Assembly (NCBI RefSeq): GCF_002209535.1
Contig: NZ_NJIG01000003.1
Span: 434,001-498,000, forward strand
DNA from: Achromobacter marplatensis
GTDB taxonomy: Bacteria > Pseudomonadota > Gammaproteobacteria > Burkholderiales > Burkholderiaceae_B
Length of the DNA stretch: 64,000 nt
Direction of reading: 5' to 3'
The notes beneath the pieces are model-generated. The model was not told the DNA's origin. It ran no database searches and worked only from the letters and a program-made list of their open reading frames with translations. The position numbers were made by a program, and so were the translations under genes. This document shows, piece after piece, positions 39,434 to 47,293 of the stretch. Position 1 is the stretch's first letter; every line of letters starts with the position of its first letter.

Positions 39434-39494
39434 GATGACGTCCTTGAGCGTGAATCCAGCGTGCCGGCCAGGGAGGAAACCGAAATGGCGGCGT

Positions 39495-40208
39495 TCATAC
39501 CTTGAGATGGTCAATGATATTGCCGATGGCCTGGGGCGCACCAGCGTCGCCTGCGTCCACGATGGCACCCTGCTTGAGCACCAGATAGCGGTCGGCCACG
39601 CCCAGCGCGAAAGCCACGTTCTGCTCGACGATGAACATCGACGTGCCGCGCCGTTCGCGCTCCCAGTTCAGGGCGCGGGCCAGCCGTTCGATCACCGAGG
39701 GCTGCAGCCCTTCGGTGATTTCATCCAGCAACAGCAGTTCGGGCCGCTGCATCAGTCCGCGCGCCACCAGCAGCATCTTCTGCTCGCCGCCCGACAAGGT
39801 GCCGGCGTGCTGGCGCAGCCGCGCCCCGAACACCGGGAACAGCTCGGTGATGTCGGCGAAGCGCTCGTCGAAGAGTTTCTCGTTCGGCAGGCCCAGCCGC
39901 AGGTTGTCGCGGATGCTCAGGTCGGGAAACAGAGGCTGTTCCTGCGCCGCGTAGGCGACGCCGCAGCGCGCCACCTCGTGCGGGCGCAAGCGCGTAGCGT
40001 CCACCCCGCCCACACTGACGCGCCCCCGCCACTTGGGCAGGTAGCCCATGATGGTCTTGAGCAGCGTGCTTTTGCCCATGCCGTTCTTGCCCAGCAGCGC
40101 CACGCAGGCGCCGCGCTCGACCGACAGGGAAACATCGTTCAGCACCACCGAGCCCTTGTAGCCGCTGGACACGCCGTCCAGGCGTAATGCCGGCGCAGTA
40201 CCCGTCAT
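39495..40208 (-). CDS. Branched-chain-type ABC transporter ATPase (LivF/UrtE-like)
   Basis: A 237-residue ATP-binding subunit with Walker A GKNGMGKST, signature LSGGEQKML, and Walker B LLLLDEITEGLQP. The final ITEGLQPSV pattern is typical of LivF/UrtE. It overlaps the upstream permease-ATPase fusion by 4 bases and precedes the amiC-like gene by 61 bases. It forms the second ATPase of the importer encoded here. Confidence 0.93.
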   Translation of the reverse strand: MTGTAPALRLDGVSSGYKGSVVLNDVSLSVERGACVALLGKNGMGKSTLLKTIMGYLPKWRGRVSVGGVDATRLRPHEVARCGVAYAAQEQPLFPDLSIRDNLRLGLPNEKLFDERFADITELFPVFGARLRQHAGTLSGGEQKMLLVARGLMQRPELLLLDEITEGLQPSVIERLARALNWERERRGTSMFIVEQNVAFALGVADRYLVLKQGAIVDAGDAGAPQAIGNIIDHLKV

Positions 40209-42022
40209 TGCCCTGCTCCTTGCGCAGCCTGCGCGCTGCCCGAGTAGATGGTACGCACCAGTTCGGATTCCACGACGTCGCGGAAGCTCCCGTCCATGAC
40301 GATCCGCCCCTGATGCAGGACGACGATCCGCGTCGCCACTTCCTTCACGAAGTCCAGATCATGCTCCACCAGCAGGCAGCACAGCCCGTACTTGTGCGCC
40401 AGCGACGACAGCATCTGGCCGATCTGCGCCCGTTCAGCCTTCGACAGGCCCGCCGTAGGCTCGTCCAGCAGCACGATGCGCGGCTCCAGCGCCAGCACCA
40501 TCGCCAGTTCCAGCGCCTGTTGCTGCCCGTGTGACAGGTCGCGGGCCACGCTGCCCAGGCATTGGTCCAGCCCCGTCACGCGCAGCACTTCCAGCGCGTA
40601 AGGCGGCAGATCCAAGGTGGACGCGCGGCGCCACCACGAGGGCTGCTCGCGCAGCGTCGTGGCGATGCGCAGGCTTTCGGCCACCGTCATCGTGTCGAAC
40701 ACGTTGGCATTCTGGAACTTGCGCCCCAGGCCGTAGCGCACGCATTGCTCCGGACCATCCCGCAGGACGCGGTGGCCGTACAGCTCCAGTTCGCCCTCGG
40801 ACCGTTCGGCGCCGTCGGCAATGCAGCGCATCAGCGTGGTCTTGCCCGCGCCGTTGGGGCCGATCAGGCCCACCAGCTCACCGCCTTTGGCCCGCAGGTC
40901 GATGCCCTCCAGCACCTTCAGGCTACCGAAGCGCTTGGCCACGCCAGACAGGTTCAAGGCCCACGATGCCCCGCTGGCCGGTTGCGGCTGCCCGGTGCGC
41001 ACACCAAGCGTGGGCACGGGAGCTGCCGCGCCGCGCCCCCGGAACGGCGCCGTCAGCAACGGCAACAGCCCGCGCGGCAACAGCAGGATCACCAGGATGA
41101 ACGTCACGCCCAGCAACAATTGCCACAGGAACGGCAGATTCCCGCTCAGGTAAGAACCCGCCACATTGATGAGGATGGCGCCCAGTACAGGGCCCCAGAT
41201 GGTGCCGCGTCCGCCCAGGGCCACCCAGATGATCAACTCCGTGCCGAACACGAATCCTGTCAGCTCCGGCGCCACCACGCCGCTGAACGCGCCATAGCCG
41301 AAGCCCGCCAGGCTGGCCACGGCGCCACACACCACCAGCAGCACGATGCGCCAGTGGGCGGTGTTCAGGCCCAGGTAGCTGCAACGCGATTCGTTGTCGC
41401 GTAGCGCCACCAGGATGCGCCCGCCGTCGCTGCGCACCACGACCCACGCCAACAAGGCCACCACCGACAGCGTTCCCGCCGCAATTACATACCAGGCCTC
41501 AAGAGACAGGTCGAACGTCTCGTAGCCCGTCAGGCCGGACGACGACCCGGTATAGGTGCCGCCGGCCAACACCAGCTGCATCAGCACGATGGGCAGCACC
41601 AGCGAGATGACCGTCGCGAAAAATGGCGACGCCCCCCGATAGAACGACAGCCACCCCGTCACCAGCGCAAGCAACGCCGCGGTACCCACTGCCGCCAATG
41701 CGGCCAGCGCAGCGGTGCCAGGCGAAAACCCATAATGCGTGAAGGCCAGGCCGGCAGCATAGGCGCCCACGCCAAAAAAGGCAGACTGGCCGAACGTCAG
41801 ATGGCCGGTGTAGCCCCACAGCACATCCACCGTCACGGCCGCCATCGCAAAAAACAGCGCCTTGATCAGCACGTTGAGCAAGTAGGTGTCGAACAGCCAG
41901 GGGCCGGCCACGGTCAGGACCAGGCACATGGCCGCCAGCAACGGCAGCGCGTGGCCGCGCGGCGAGCGCGAGGCCGGCACGGAGGCCGCCTGCGCGTCTT
42001 GGGCAAGCGTATGGTCAGTCAT
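40205..42022 (-). CDS. Fused LivM-type permease and LivG-type ATPase
   Basis: A 605-residue fusion. Residues 1 to about 330 form a LivM-like permease with at least eight membrane helices (for example VDVLWGYTGHLTFGQSAFFG, typical of the family, and a final LLLGVTFILVILLLPRGLL). After a short linker, residues about 355-600 are a LivG-like ATPase with Walker A GPNGAGKTT, signature LSHGQQQALE, and Walker B IVLLDEPTAGLS. The frame is continuous with no frameshift or restart. It overlaps livH-like and livF-like neighbours by 8 and 4 bases. Confidence 0.94.
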   Translation of the reverse strand: MTDHTLAQDAQAASVPASRSPRGHALPLLAAMCLVLTVAGPWLFDTYLLNVLIKALFFAMAAVTVDVLWGYTGHLTFGQSAFFGVGAYAAGLAFTHYGFSPGTAALAALAAVGTAALLALVTGWLSFYRGASPFFATVISLVLPIVLMQLVLAGGTYTGSSSGLTGYETFDLSLEAWYVIAAGTLSVVALLAWVVVRSDGGRILVALRDNESRCSYLGLNTAHWRIVLLVVCGAVASLAGFGYGAFSGVVAPELTGFVFGTELIIWVALGGRGTIWGPVLGAILINVAGSYLSGNLPFLWQLLLGVTFILVILLLPRGLLPLLTAPFRGRGAAAPVPTLGVRTGQPQPASGASWALNLSGVAKRFGSLKVLEGIDLRAKGGELVGLIGPNGAGKTTLMRCIADGAERSEGELELYGHRVLRDGPEQCVRYGLGRKFQNANVFDTMTVAESLRIATTLREQPSWWRRASTLDLPPYALEVLRVTGLDQCLGSVARDLSHGQQQALELAMVLALEPRIVLLDEPTAGLSKAERAQIGQMLSSLAHKYGLCCLLVEHDLDFVKEVATRIVVLHQGRIVMDGSFRDVVESELVRTIYSGSAQAAQGAGQ

Positions 42023-42848
42023 GGGCGAATCCTTGGGGACGCAGGCGCAGCGTCAGCGCGGCCAATACGGCGATGGTGACGCCGCCCAGGATCGGGCTGA
42101 CGAAAATGCTCACCAGCACCTGGCAAGCGCCATAGACCAGGCAGGTCAGGAGCAATGCAGTGATCGAATGGCCAGACACCATGACCAGCATGAAGGCGCT
42201 GACCAGCCACGGCAGGCCCATGTTCGGATCGACGCTGGACAACGGCGTGATCAGCGCGCCGGCCAGCGCGCCCAGCCCCGCCCCCAGGCCAAAGGTCGTG
42301 AAGCGTATGCGCTCGGCGTTGATGCCCAGGCCACGCGCCAGGTCCTCGTTCATGATCACGGCGCGGGTCCGCACGCCGAAGCGGGTGCCGTTCAGCAGCA
42401 GCGTCATGGCGGCGTAGATCAGCAGCGCCCCGGGCACCAGGAACAGGCGGTACGCCGAGTACTCCGTGCCCAGGAAGGACACGGCGCCCTGGATCGGCGA
42501 ATCCACGAACTGCACTTCGCGCCCGAATGCCACGGTGATGAGCTGGCCAATCACGATGCCCAGCCCCCACGTGGCCAGGATCGCGTCCAGCGGCCGCTTG
42601 TACAGCGGCTGCACGATCAGGCGTTCAACGCCCATGCCCACCAGCACGCCGACCGCCAACGCGAACGGCAGGGCCACCCAGGGGTTCAGGCCCAACTGCG
42701 TCACGACCAGGCTGGCATAGCTTCCCAGCGTAAGAATCGCCCCGTGCGCGAAATTGACGATCTTCATCACGCCGAAGATGATCATCAGCCCCGACGTCAC
42801 GATGAACAGCATGGCGGCCGTGCTCAAGATGTCCAGCAGCAAACCCAT
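42015..42848 (-). CDS. Branched-chain-type ABC transporter permease (LivH-like)
   Basis: A 277-residue membrane permease with about eight hydrophobic helices. The N-terminal MIIFGVMKIVNFAHGAILTL block and the central GMGVERLIVQPLYKRP and GVRTRAVIMNEDLARGLGIN segments are LivH signatures. GGAG lies 7 bases before the ATG. It follows the solute-binding protein gene by 55 bases that contain a stable hairpin. Confidence 0.94.
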   Translation of the reverse strand: MGLLLDILSTAAMLFIVTSGLMIIFGVMKIVNFAHGAILTLGSYASLVVTQLGLNPWVALPFALAVGVLVGMGVERLIVQPLYKRPLDAILATWGLGIVIGQLITVAFGREVQFVDSPIQGAVSFLGTEYSAYRLFLVPGALLIYAAMTLLLNGTRFGVRTRAVIMNEDLARGLGINAERIRFTTFGLGAGLGALAGALITPLSSVDPNMGLPWLVSAFMLVMVSGHSITALLLTCLVYGACQVLVSIFVSPILGGVTIAVLAALTLRLRPQGFAHD

Positions 42849-42859
42849 ATCGATCTCCG

Positions 42860-42884
42860 GCGCCGCCGAACGGGCCGGCGGCGC
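42860..42884 (-). other. Intercistronic stem-loop between binding-protein and permease genes
   Basis: GCGCCGCC and GGCGGCGC form a perfect 8-bp GC stem with a 9-base loop in the 55-base gap. No T-run follows, so it is probably an mRNA-stabilising or partial-attenuation element that raises binding-protein levels relative to the permease. A similar stem lies in the equivalent gap of the gsi operon. Confidence 0.6.
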
Positions 42885-42903
42885 GTATCACGTTACTGCG
42901 GCG

Positions 42904-44070
42904 TCACTTCAGATCCGGGCATTGCGCACCCGGGTCCACCTGATTGAACGTCTGCAGGATCTTGATGGAACCGTCCTGCTGCACCTGGCCCAGGCGCATG
43001 GTCAGCGCCGCGTGCCGTTGGCGGTCCATCTTGACGGGGCCGCGGGGGCCGTCGAACGACACCTCGCTCAAGGCCTGCACCACCTTCTGCGGATCCATGC
43101 CGCCCGCCTTCTCGACCGCCGCCTTGTACAGATAGAAGGCTTCGTACTGCGGGCCCGAGAATTCATTCGCGGTCTTGGCGTCGTTGCCGAATTTCGCCTT
43201 CAGGCCGTCCAGGAATTTGCGGTTCTGCGGCGTATCGATGCTGGTCAGGTACGACGCCGACATGTACATGCCCACCGCCGTGTCGCCCATGGTCTTGGCC
43301 GTGCCTTCGTCGATCGCCAGGTTGCCGTAGGGCATGGACAGCCCCGCCGCCTTGACCTGCTTGGCCAGGCTGACGTTCGGGCCGCCCCCCGCCGTCGAGC
43401 TGATCAGCGCATCCGGGTTGGCCGAACGAATCTTCGACACCACGGGCGTCCAGTCCGAACCGTCGATGGGCAGGTATTCCTCGCCCACGACGCGTCCGCC
43501 CTGCTTCTCGATGTATTCCCGCGTGAACTTCAGCATGCCGCGGCCGAAGGCGTAGTCGCTGCCGACCAGGAAGAAGGTCTTGGCGCCGCGCTCCTTCATG
43601 AAGTGGTCCACCACCGGCGCCACCTGCTGCTCCGGCACCCAGCCGTTCACGTGCATCCAGCGGTTGCACGAACGGCCTTCATAGAACGAGGTGTAGATAT
43701 AGGGCACTTTGCCGCGCGACACGATGGGCAGCGCGGCATTGCGCGCCGCGCTGGTTTCCATGGCGATGATGGCATCGACCTTCTTCTGGAAGACCAGCGT
43801 GTCATAGGCCTTTTGCGCGCCCACGGCGCCCGAGGCGTCGTCGGCGATCTCCAGCACGATCTGGCGGCCCAATATGCCGCCAGCCGCGTTGATCTCGTCG
43901 GCCGCCAGTTGGGACGCCTGCACCACGCCGGGCGCCACGACACTGTTGGCACCCGACAGGCCGACCGGGACGCCGATGCGCAAAGGTTCTGCCGCGTGCG
44001 CGCTGGCGACACCCGCCAGTAACGCGACGATCGACAGGCGGAGGCGGAAGCTGCTGAACAGGGGTTTCAT
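42904..44070 (-). CDS. ABC transporter solute-binding protein, amide/urea/branched-chain type
   Basis: A 388-residue periplasmic binding protein with a signal peptide (RLSIVALLAGVASAHA, cleaved before AEPLRIG) and a type I binding fold: GVPVGLSGANSVVAPGVVQA, INAAGGILGRQIVLEIADD, TFFLVGSDYAFGRGMLKFTR and GGGPNVSLAKQVKAAGL. It resembles amide- and urea-binding proteins more than LivK. AAGGAG lies 7 bases before the ATG at 44070. It begins 36 bases after the amidohydrolase gene and supplies substrate specificity to the importer. Confidence 0.93.
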   Translation of the reverse strand: MKPLFSSFRLRLSIVALLAGVASAHAAEPLRIGVPVGLSGANSVVAPGVVQASQLAADEINAAGGILGRQIVLEIADDASGAVGAQKAYDTLVFQKKVDAIIAMETSAARNAALPIVSRGKVPYIYTSFYEGRSCNRWMHVNGWVPEQQVAPVVDHFMKERGAKTFFLVGSDYAFGRGMLKFTREYIEKQGGRVVGEEYLPIDGSDWTPVVSKIRSANPDALISSTAGGGPNVSLAKQVKAAGLSMPYGNLAIDEGTAKTMGDTAVGMYMSASYLTSIDTPQNRKFLDGLKAKFGNDAKTANEFSGPQYEAFYLYKAAVEKAGGMDPQKVVQALSEVSFDGPRGPVKMDRQRHAALTMRLGQVQQDGSIKILQTFNQVDPGAQCPDLK

Positions 44071-44106
44071 GAGGTTGCTCCTTGGGAGTCGGCCATGGGC
44101 CATCGC

Positions 44107-44997
44107 TTAACGTTGCCGCGGGGCGCCATCAGCGCCCAGTTGCTCGTCGTAGATATCGCAGCGCCTGTCGCGCAGCACGTGGTTGAAATCGTTCAATTGG
44201 CGCGCCCGGCGCGAGGCCTGCACGTCGATGGACGCCAGCAGCACTTCTTCCTGATCGACGCTGGCGGGGCCCGCGGCCGTCCAGCCCTGCGATCCCACGA
44301 TCAGGCTGCGGCCCACGAAAGGCTGGCCGCGTTCGGTGCCCACGCGGTCGGCGCACACCACGGTCAAGCCGTTGCTGTGCGCCCCCCCGATGGTCAGCGC
44401 ATGCGCCATCACCGGCCCGTCGAGCGTCTGCCCCGGCATCGGCACCCAGTTGGTCGGCACCGCCACGATGTCCGCGCCGCGCACCGCCAGCAGCCGGTAG
44501 ACCTCGGGGAACCAGCCGTCATAGCAAATGGCCACGCCCAGGCGGCCCAGCTCGGTATGGAACACCGGCAGGCCCAGGTCTCCGGCCTCGAAATACAAGT
44601 TTTCGTCGCCCCACAGATGCAGCTTGCGATACGTGCCGATGTAGCCGGAAGGGCCCGCGATCAGGGCGGCGTTGTACAGGCGGTCGCCGCTGCGTTCGGC
44701 AATGCCCGCCACCAGGTAGATGCCCAGGCGCTGCGCCAGCGCGATCCAGGCCTGCGAACTGGGGCCGTCGGGCACCGCTTCGGCCAGTGCATAAGCCTCT
44801 TCGCGGCTCTCGAACACGTAACCCGTGTTCGCCAATTCGGGCAGCACCACCAGCCGCGCGCCTTTTGCGGCGGCCTGCTCCACCAGCTCGGTCGAACGGG
44901 CCACATTGGCGGCGACGTCGCCGATCACGGGGGCCATCTGCACACTGGCTACCCAGATGGCCGTGGCCGGGGAACTCTGCGTGTCCGACGCTTGCAT
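44107..44997 (-). CDS. Nitrilase-superfamily carbon-nitrogen hydrolase (amidase-like)
   Basis: A 296-residue cytoplasmic enzyme with the intact Glu-Lys-Cys triad: Glu54 in VVLPELANTGYVF, Lys125 in TYRKLHLWGDE and Cys158 in VAICYDGWFPE. It hydrolyses a non-peptide C-N bond, most likely an amide or N-carbamoyl compound; the CYDGWFPE motif differs from that of aliphatic amidase AmiE, so the substrate need not be acetamide. The ATG at 44997 is chosen for GGGAG 5 bases upstream; a longer frame to 45231 would run through the leader terminator. It is the first gene of the operon and the promoter-proximal target of antitermination. Confidence 0.9.
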   Translation of the reverse strand: MQASDTQSSPATAIWVASVQMAPVIGDVAANVARSTELVEQAAAKGARLVVLPELANTGYVFESREEAYALAEAVPDGPSSQAWIALAQRLGIYLVAGIAERSGDRLYNAALIAGPSGYIGTYRKLHLWGDENLYFEAGDLGLPVFHTELGRLGVAICYDGWFPEVYRLLAVRGADIVAVPTNWVPMPGQTLDGPVMAHALTIGGAHSNGLTVVCADRVGTERGQPFVGRSLIVGSQGWTAAGPASVDQEEVLLASIDVQASRRARQLNDFNHVLRDRRCDIYDEQLGADGAPRQR

Positions 44998-45025
44998 GCG
45001 ATCTCCCAATTTGAAAATTGAAAAC

Positions 45026-45065
45026 GAAAAAGCCCCCGACCACGCATCGCGTGCAAGTCGGGGGC
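45026..45065 (-). terminator. Leader terminator upstream of the amidohydrolase operon
   Basis: On the minus strand GCCCCCGAC (45065-45057) pairs with GTCGGGGGC (45040-45032), extended by an inner CACGC/GCGTG stem, and is followed by a run of five T. This strong intrinsic terminator lies between the operon promoter and the first start codon, only 29-68 bases upstream of it. Transcription can therefore reach the operon only if termination is prevented, and the operon encodes an ANTAR antiterminator. Confidence 0.85.
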
Positions 45066-45107
45066 TTCTATAGCCATACCAAATGTTCAAGCAGCAATTA
45101 TTGCTGC
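45063..45107 (-). promoter_or_regulatory. Candidate ANTAR-type paired hairpins overlapping the leader terminator
   Basis: Two hairpins precede the terminator on the minus strand. The first is GCAGCA-ATAAT-TGCTGC (45107-45091). The second is GGCT-ATAGA-AGCC (45075-45063), whose 3' arm uses the first bases of the terminator's 5' arm, so the two structures exclude each other. The loop of the second hairpin has A at position 1 and G at position 4, the positions conserved in ANTAR target loops; the loop is five rather than six bases as drawn. The match is suggestive rather than exact. Confidence 0.45.
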
Positions 45108-45201
45108 GGGGTACTGCATGCCTTGCTCGAAACGGCCAAAGCCGATTGCGGGTCCCGTCAACGGGAGGGAAGGCATTCCGGTCAATCTTGACCGTGGGCA
45201 G

Positions 45202-45231
45202 ATAATAGAGATCGCGCCGATCCCGGGACAA
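45202..45231 (-). promoter_or_regulatory. Candidate sigma-70 promoter of the amidohydrolase operon
   Basis: TTGTCC (45231-45226), an 18-base spacer and TATTAT (45207-45202) read on the minus strand resemble a sigma-70 promoter. It would give a leader of about 200 bases, beginning near a CGGTCAA/TTGACCG hairpin at 45179-45194 and containing the terminator. Pattern match only. Confidence 0.4.
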
Positions 45232-45362
45232 TAAGTGCTTTCCCGGACGCAGGAATCGCGGGCCGGCCGCTAGCCGCGCAGTCCTTTTTACGGCGTCGCC
45301 CTTGCCGCTGCGTCATTGCGACGCATTGGGGCCGTCAGCCGAGCTTGGCATAATACGCAGCC

Positions 45363-45983
45363 ATGATGAAACCCGCAGCACATCACCCTCCCCTTGCCGC
45401 TGGCTGGCTCCCCGTCGCCCCGCCCATCCTGTCGCCGGCCGTGCGCCACTGGCTGTTCCGCCCCGGCGCGCTGACCGCCGGCCTGCGCCAAGTCGGCCAG
45501 GTCCGCCTGCGCGTGCTGGCCGAATACGCCGACGGCGCCCCGCTGGATGAGGCCCGCGCCATGGGCATCGCCCCCGGCACGCCCGTGTGGATCCGGGAAG
45601 TGCTGATGTCGGTGAACGGCGTGGACAGCGTGCCGGCCCGCAGCCTCACGCCCCTGGGCGCGTCGCACGGCGCCTGGCAAGGCATGCGCCGGCTGCTGAC
45701 CCGGCCGCTGGCCGACATGCTGTATCACGACAGCACCGTCATCCGGTCGCCCTTCGCCTGCCGCCGCCTGGCGCGCCCGGTGCCGTTTCACGCCACGGCA
45801 CGTGACGTCCTGCCGCCTGAACAGCGGGACCACGACGCGGCCCGCATCTGGGCGCGCCGATCCGTGTTCTGGCGCCAGGGCCAGCCGCTGTTGGTGGCCG
45901 AGTGCTTCCTGCCCGGCTTCTGGGAACTGATCGCGGACCGGCCCGTGCCGCCGCTGGTCCCGCATCAGCGCACGCCGCGCTAA
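45363..45983 (+). CDS. ubiC: Chorismate lyase (chorismate-pyruvate lyase)
   Basis: A 206-residue cytoplasmic enzyme converting chorismate to 4-hydroxybenzoate and pyruvate, the first step of ubiquinone synthesis. UbiC features are visible: WIREVLMSVNGVDSVPARSL, a central helix with GMRRLLTRPLADMLYHD, and the C-terminal WARRSVFWRQGQPLLVAECF followed by LPGFW. Length is close to the family's usual 165-200 residues. Two consecutive ATG codons at 45363 and 45366 are both possible starts. Confidence 0.85.
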   Translation: MMKPAAHHPPLAAGWLPVAPPILSPAVRHWLFRPGALTAGLRQVGQVRLRVLAEYADGAPLDEARAMGIAPGTPVWIREVLMSVNGVDSVPARSLTPLGASHGAWQGMRRLLTRPLADMLYHDSTVIRSPFACRRLARPVPFHATARDVLPPEQRDHDAARIWARRSVFWRQGQPLLVAECFLPGFWELIADRPVPPLVPHQRTPR

Positions 45984-46058
45984 GGCGCGGAAGGCTGGCT
46001 CCCGCCCGGCGCCAAGGAGGCTCGCGCCGCGCGGGGCCGCTTATGCCAGAATAAGGTA

Positions 46059-46607
46059 ATGAGACCCTACCTCGTTCTCGGCCTGCTCCTTCTTGGCACC
46101 CTGGCTGCCGTGGCCTACCGCTTCCGGCACCCCAAGCCCGACGACACCCGGCGCCGCATCGTCAGCGACCTTGTCGCCGGTGGCCTCATGTACGCCTTCA
46201 TCGCGCCGGCCATCGGCGGCGCCGCGCTCATGCTGGCCCTCTCGGCGGTGACCCGGGATCCCCAGAACCTGGTCGTGGCCGTCCTTGGCCTGCCGTGGTT
46301 CTACGTCTTCGGCATCGTGCCGGCGCTGCTGTGCGGCATCGTGGCGGGCGCGCTCAAACCCGTTCTTCCGACCTGGCCCGCCTTAGGCATGATGACGGTG
46401 GCGGGCGGCCTGTACGGATTCCTGTTCCTGGCCGCCTTCGGCAGCCAAGACTTCAGATGGACGGACCTGTTGTTCCCCTTGAGCGTGGGCGCCCTGCCCG
46501 GCATCGTGGGCTCGCTGCTTTGCACCTATTGGTTCTTCGGCAGGCCCGGCCGCCCACGCGCGCCGGCAACGGATGCGACGCCAGAGGCGGCGGATCCCCC
46601 ACAATGA
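46059..46607 (+). CDS. Polytopic inner-membrane protein, unknown function
   Basis: A 182-residue protein with about five hydrophobic segments (YLVLGLLLLGTLAAVAYRF, GGLMYAFIAPAIGGAALMLA, a Gly/Val-rich third and fourth, and LPGIVGSLLCTYWFFG). I do not recognise a family. It ends in an Ala/Pro tail. The stop overlaps the next gene by 4 bases (ATGA), indicating co-expression with the exported proteins that follow. Confidence 0.65.
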   Translation: MRPYLVLGLLLLGTLAAVAYRFRHPKPDDTRRRIVSDLVAGGLMYAFIAPAIGGAALMLALSAVTRDPQNLVVAVLGLPWFYVFGIVPALLCGIVAGALKPVLPTWPALGMMTVAGGLYGFLFLAAFGSQDFRWTDLLFPLSVGALPGIVGSLLCTYWFFGRPGRPRAPATDATPEAADPPQ

Positions 46608-47293
46608 TCGCCTTCACGCGTCCCCTTCCCCCTTTCCTTGGCAGCCCGGTCACCGACATGTCCCCTCCCATGCTTACCCTTTGGTTCCGACGCTTCTGGC
46701 TGCTGGCAATCACCAGCCTGATCACTCTGCATGCCGGCGCCAGCTTTGCGCAGACGTTCGACCGGCAGGCGGAAAACCAGCGCTACCAGCAATGGCTGCA
46801 GGATTTCCGTCGGGATTTCCAACAGTTCCGCCAAACGCCCGATCGGGAAAATGCGGACGTGGATAAACTTTTTGCCGATACGCTGGTGCCTGGTTCACGC
46901 GCCTCGCAGGTGGTCAAGGAACTGGCCCGCGCCCAAGGCGACAGCACCCACGGTGAAATCCGGTTTGTGGGCATCCAGCGCGTGTTCATGGCGGCGCTGT
47001 CCAATTCGGTGGTCGCGGGCGATGGCGGCGTCTACCCCGAAACCCAGGCGGCGTTCAAACAGCACACTTTGCGCGTGCGCTACATGCATGTAGATGGCGG
47101 CGGGCGGCTGGAGAACTACTTCAATAACCCGGAAATCTTCAAGCCTTACCGGCTGCCGGACCCCGGCGTGTTGACGCGCGACGCCTACCCCTTCCTGCTG
47201 TTCGAAGACGCACAGGGCAAGCTGCGCCTGGGCGGGGTATCGAAGGAATTCTGGGATCTGGTGAAGTACATGGACGCGCAACAATATGCGTAA
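46604..47293 (+). CDS. Exported protein of unknown function
   Basis: A protein of up to 229 residues. A signal peptide is clear from LWFRRFWLLAITSLITL to a probable cleavage after AGASFA; an ATG at 46670 would start directly at this signal, while the overlap-defined ATG at 46604 adds 22 residues. The mature part starts with a charged, helix-prone stretch (RYQQWLQDFRRDFQQFRQT) and ends DLVKYMDAQQYA. No family recognised. It overlaps both neighbours (4 and 8 bases). Confidence 0.65.
   Translation: MIAFTRPLPPFLGSPVTDMSPPMLTLWFRRFWLLAITSLITLHAGASFAQTFDRQAENQRYQQWLQDFRRDFQQFRQTPDRENADVDKLFADTLVPGSRASQVVKELARAQGDSTHGEIRFVGIQRVFMAALSNSVVAGDGGVYPETQAAFKQHTLRVRYMHVDGGGRLENYFNNPEIFKPYRLPDPGVLTRDAYPFLLFEDAQGKLRLGGVSKEFWDLVKYMDAQQYA

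Noticed and set aside
44998-45231. N-terminal extension of the amidohydrolase to 45231
   Set aside because: The extra residues are encoded by the leader hairpins and terminator, match nothing in the nitrilase family, and the ATG at 44997 has a strong ribosome-binding site.
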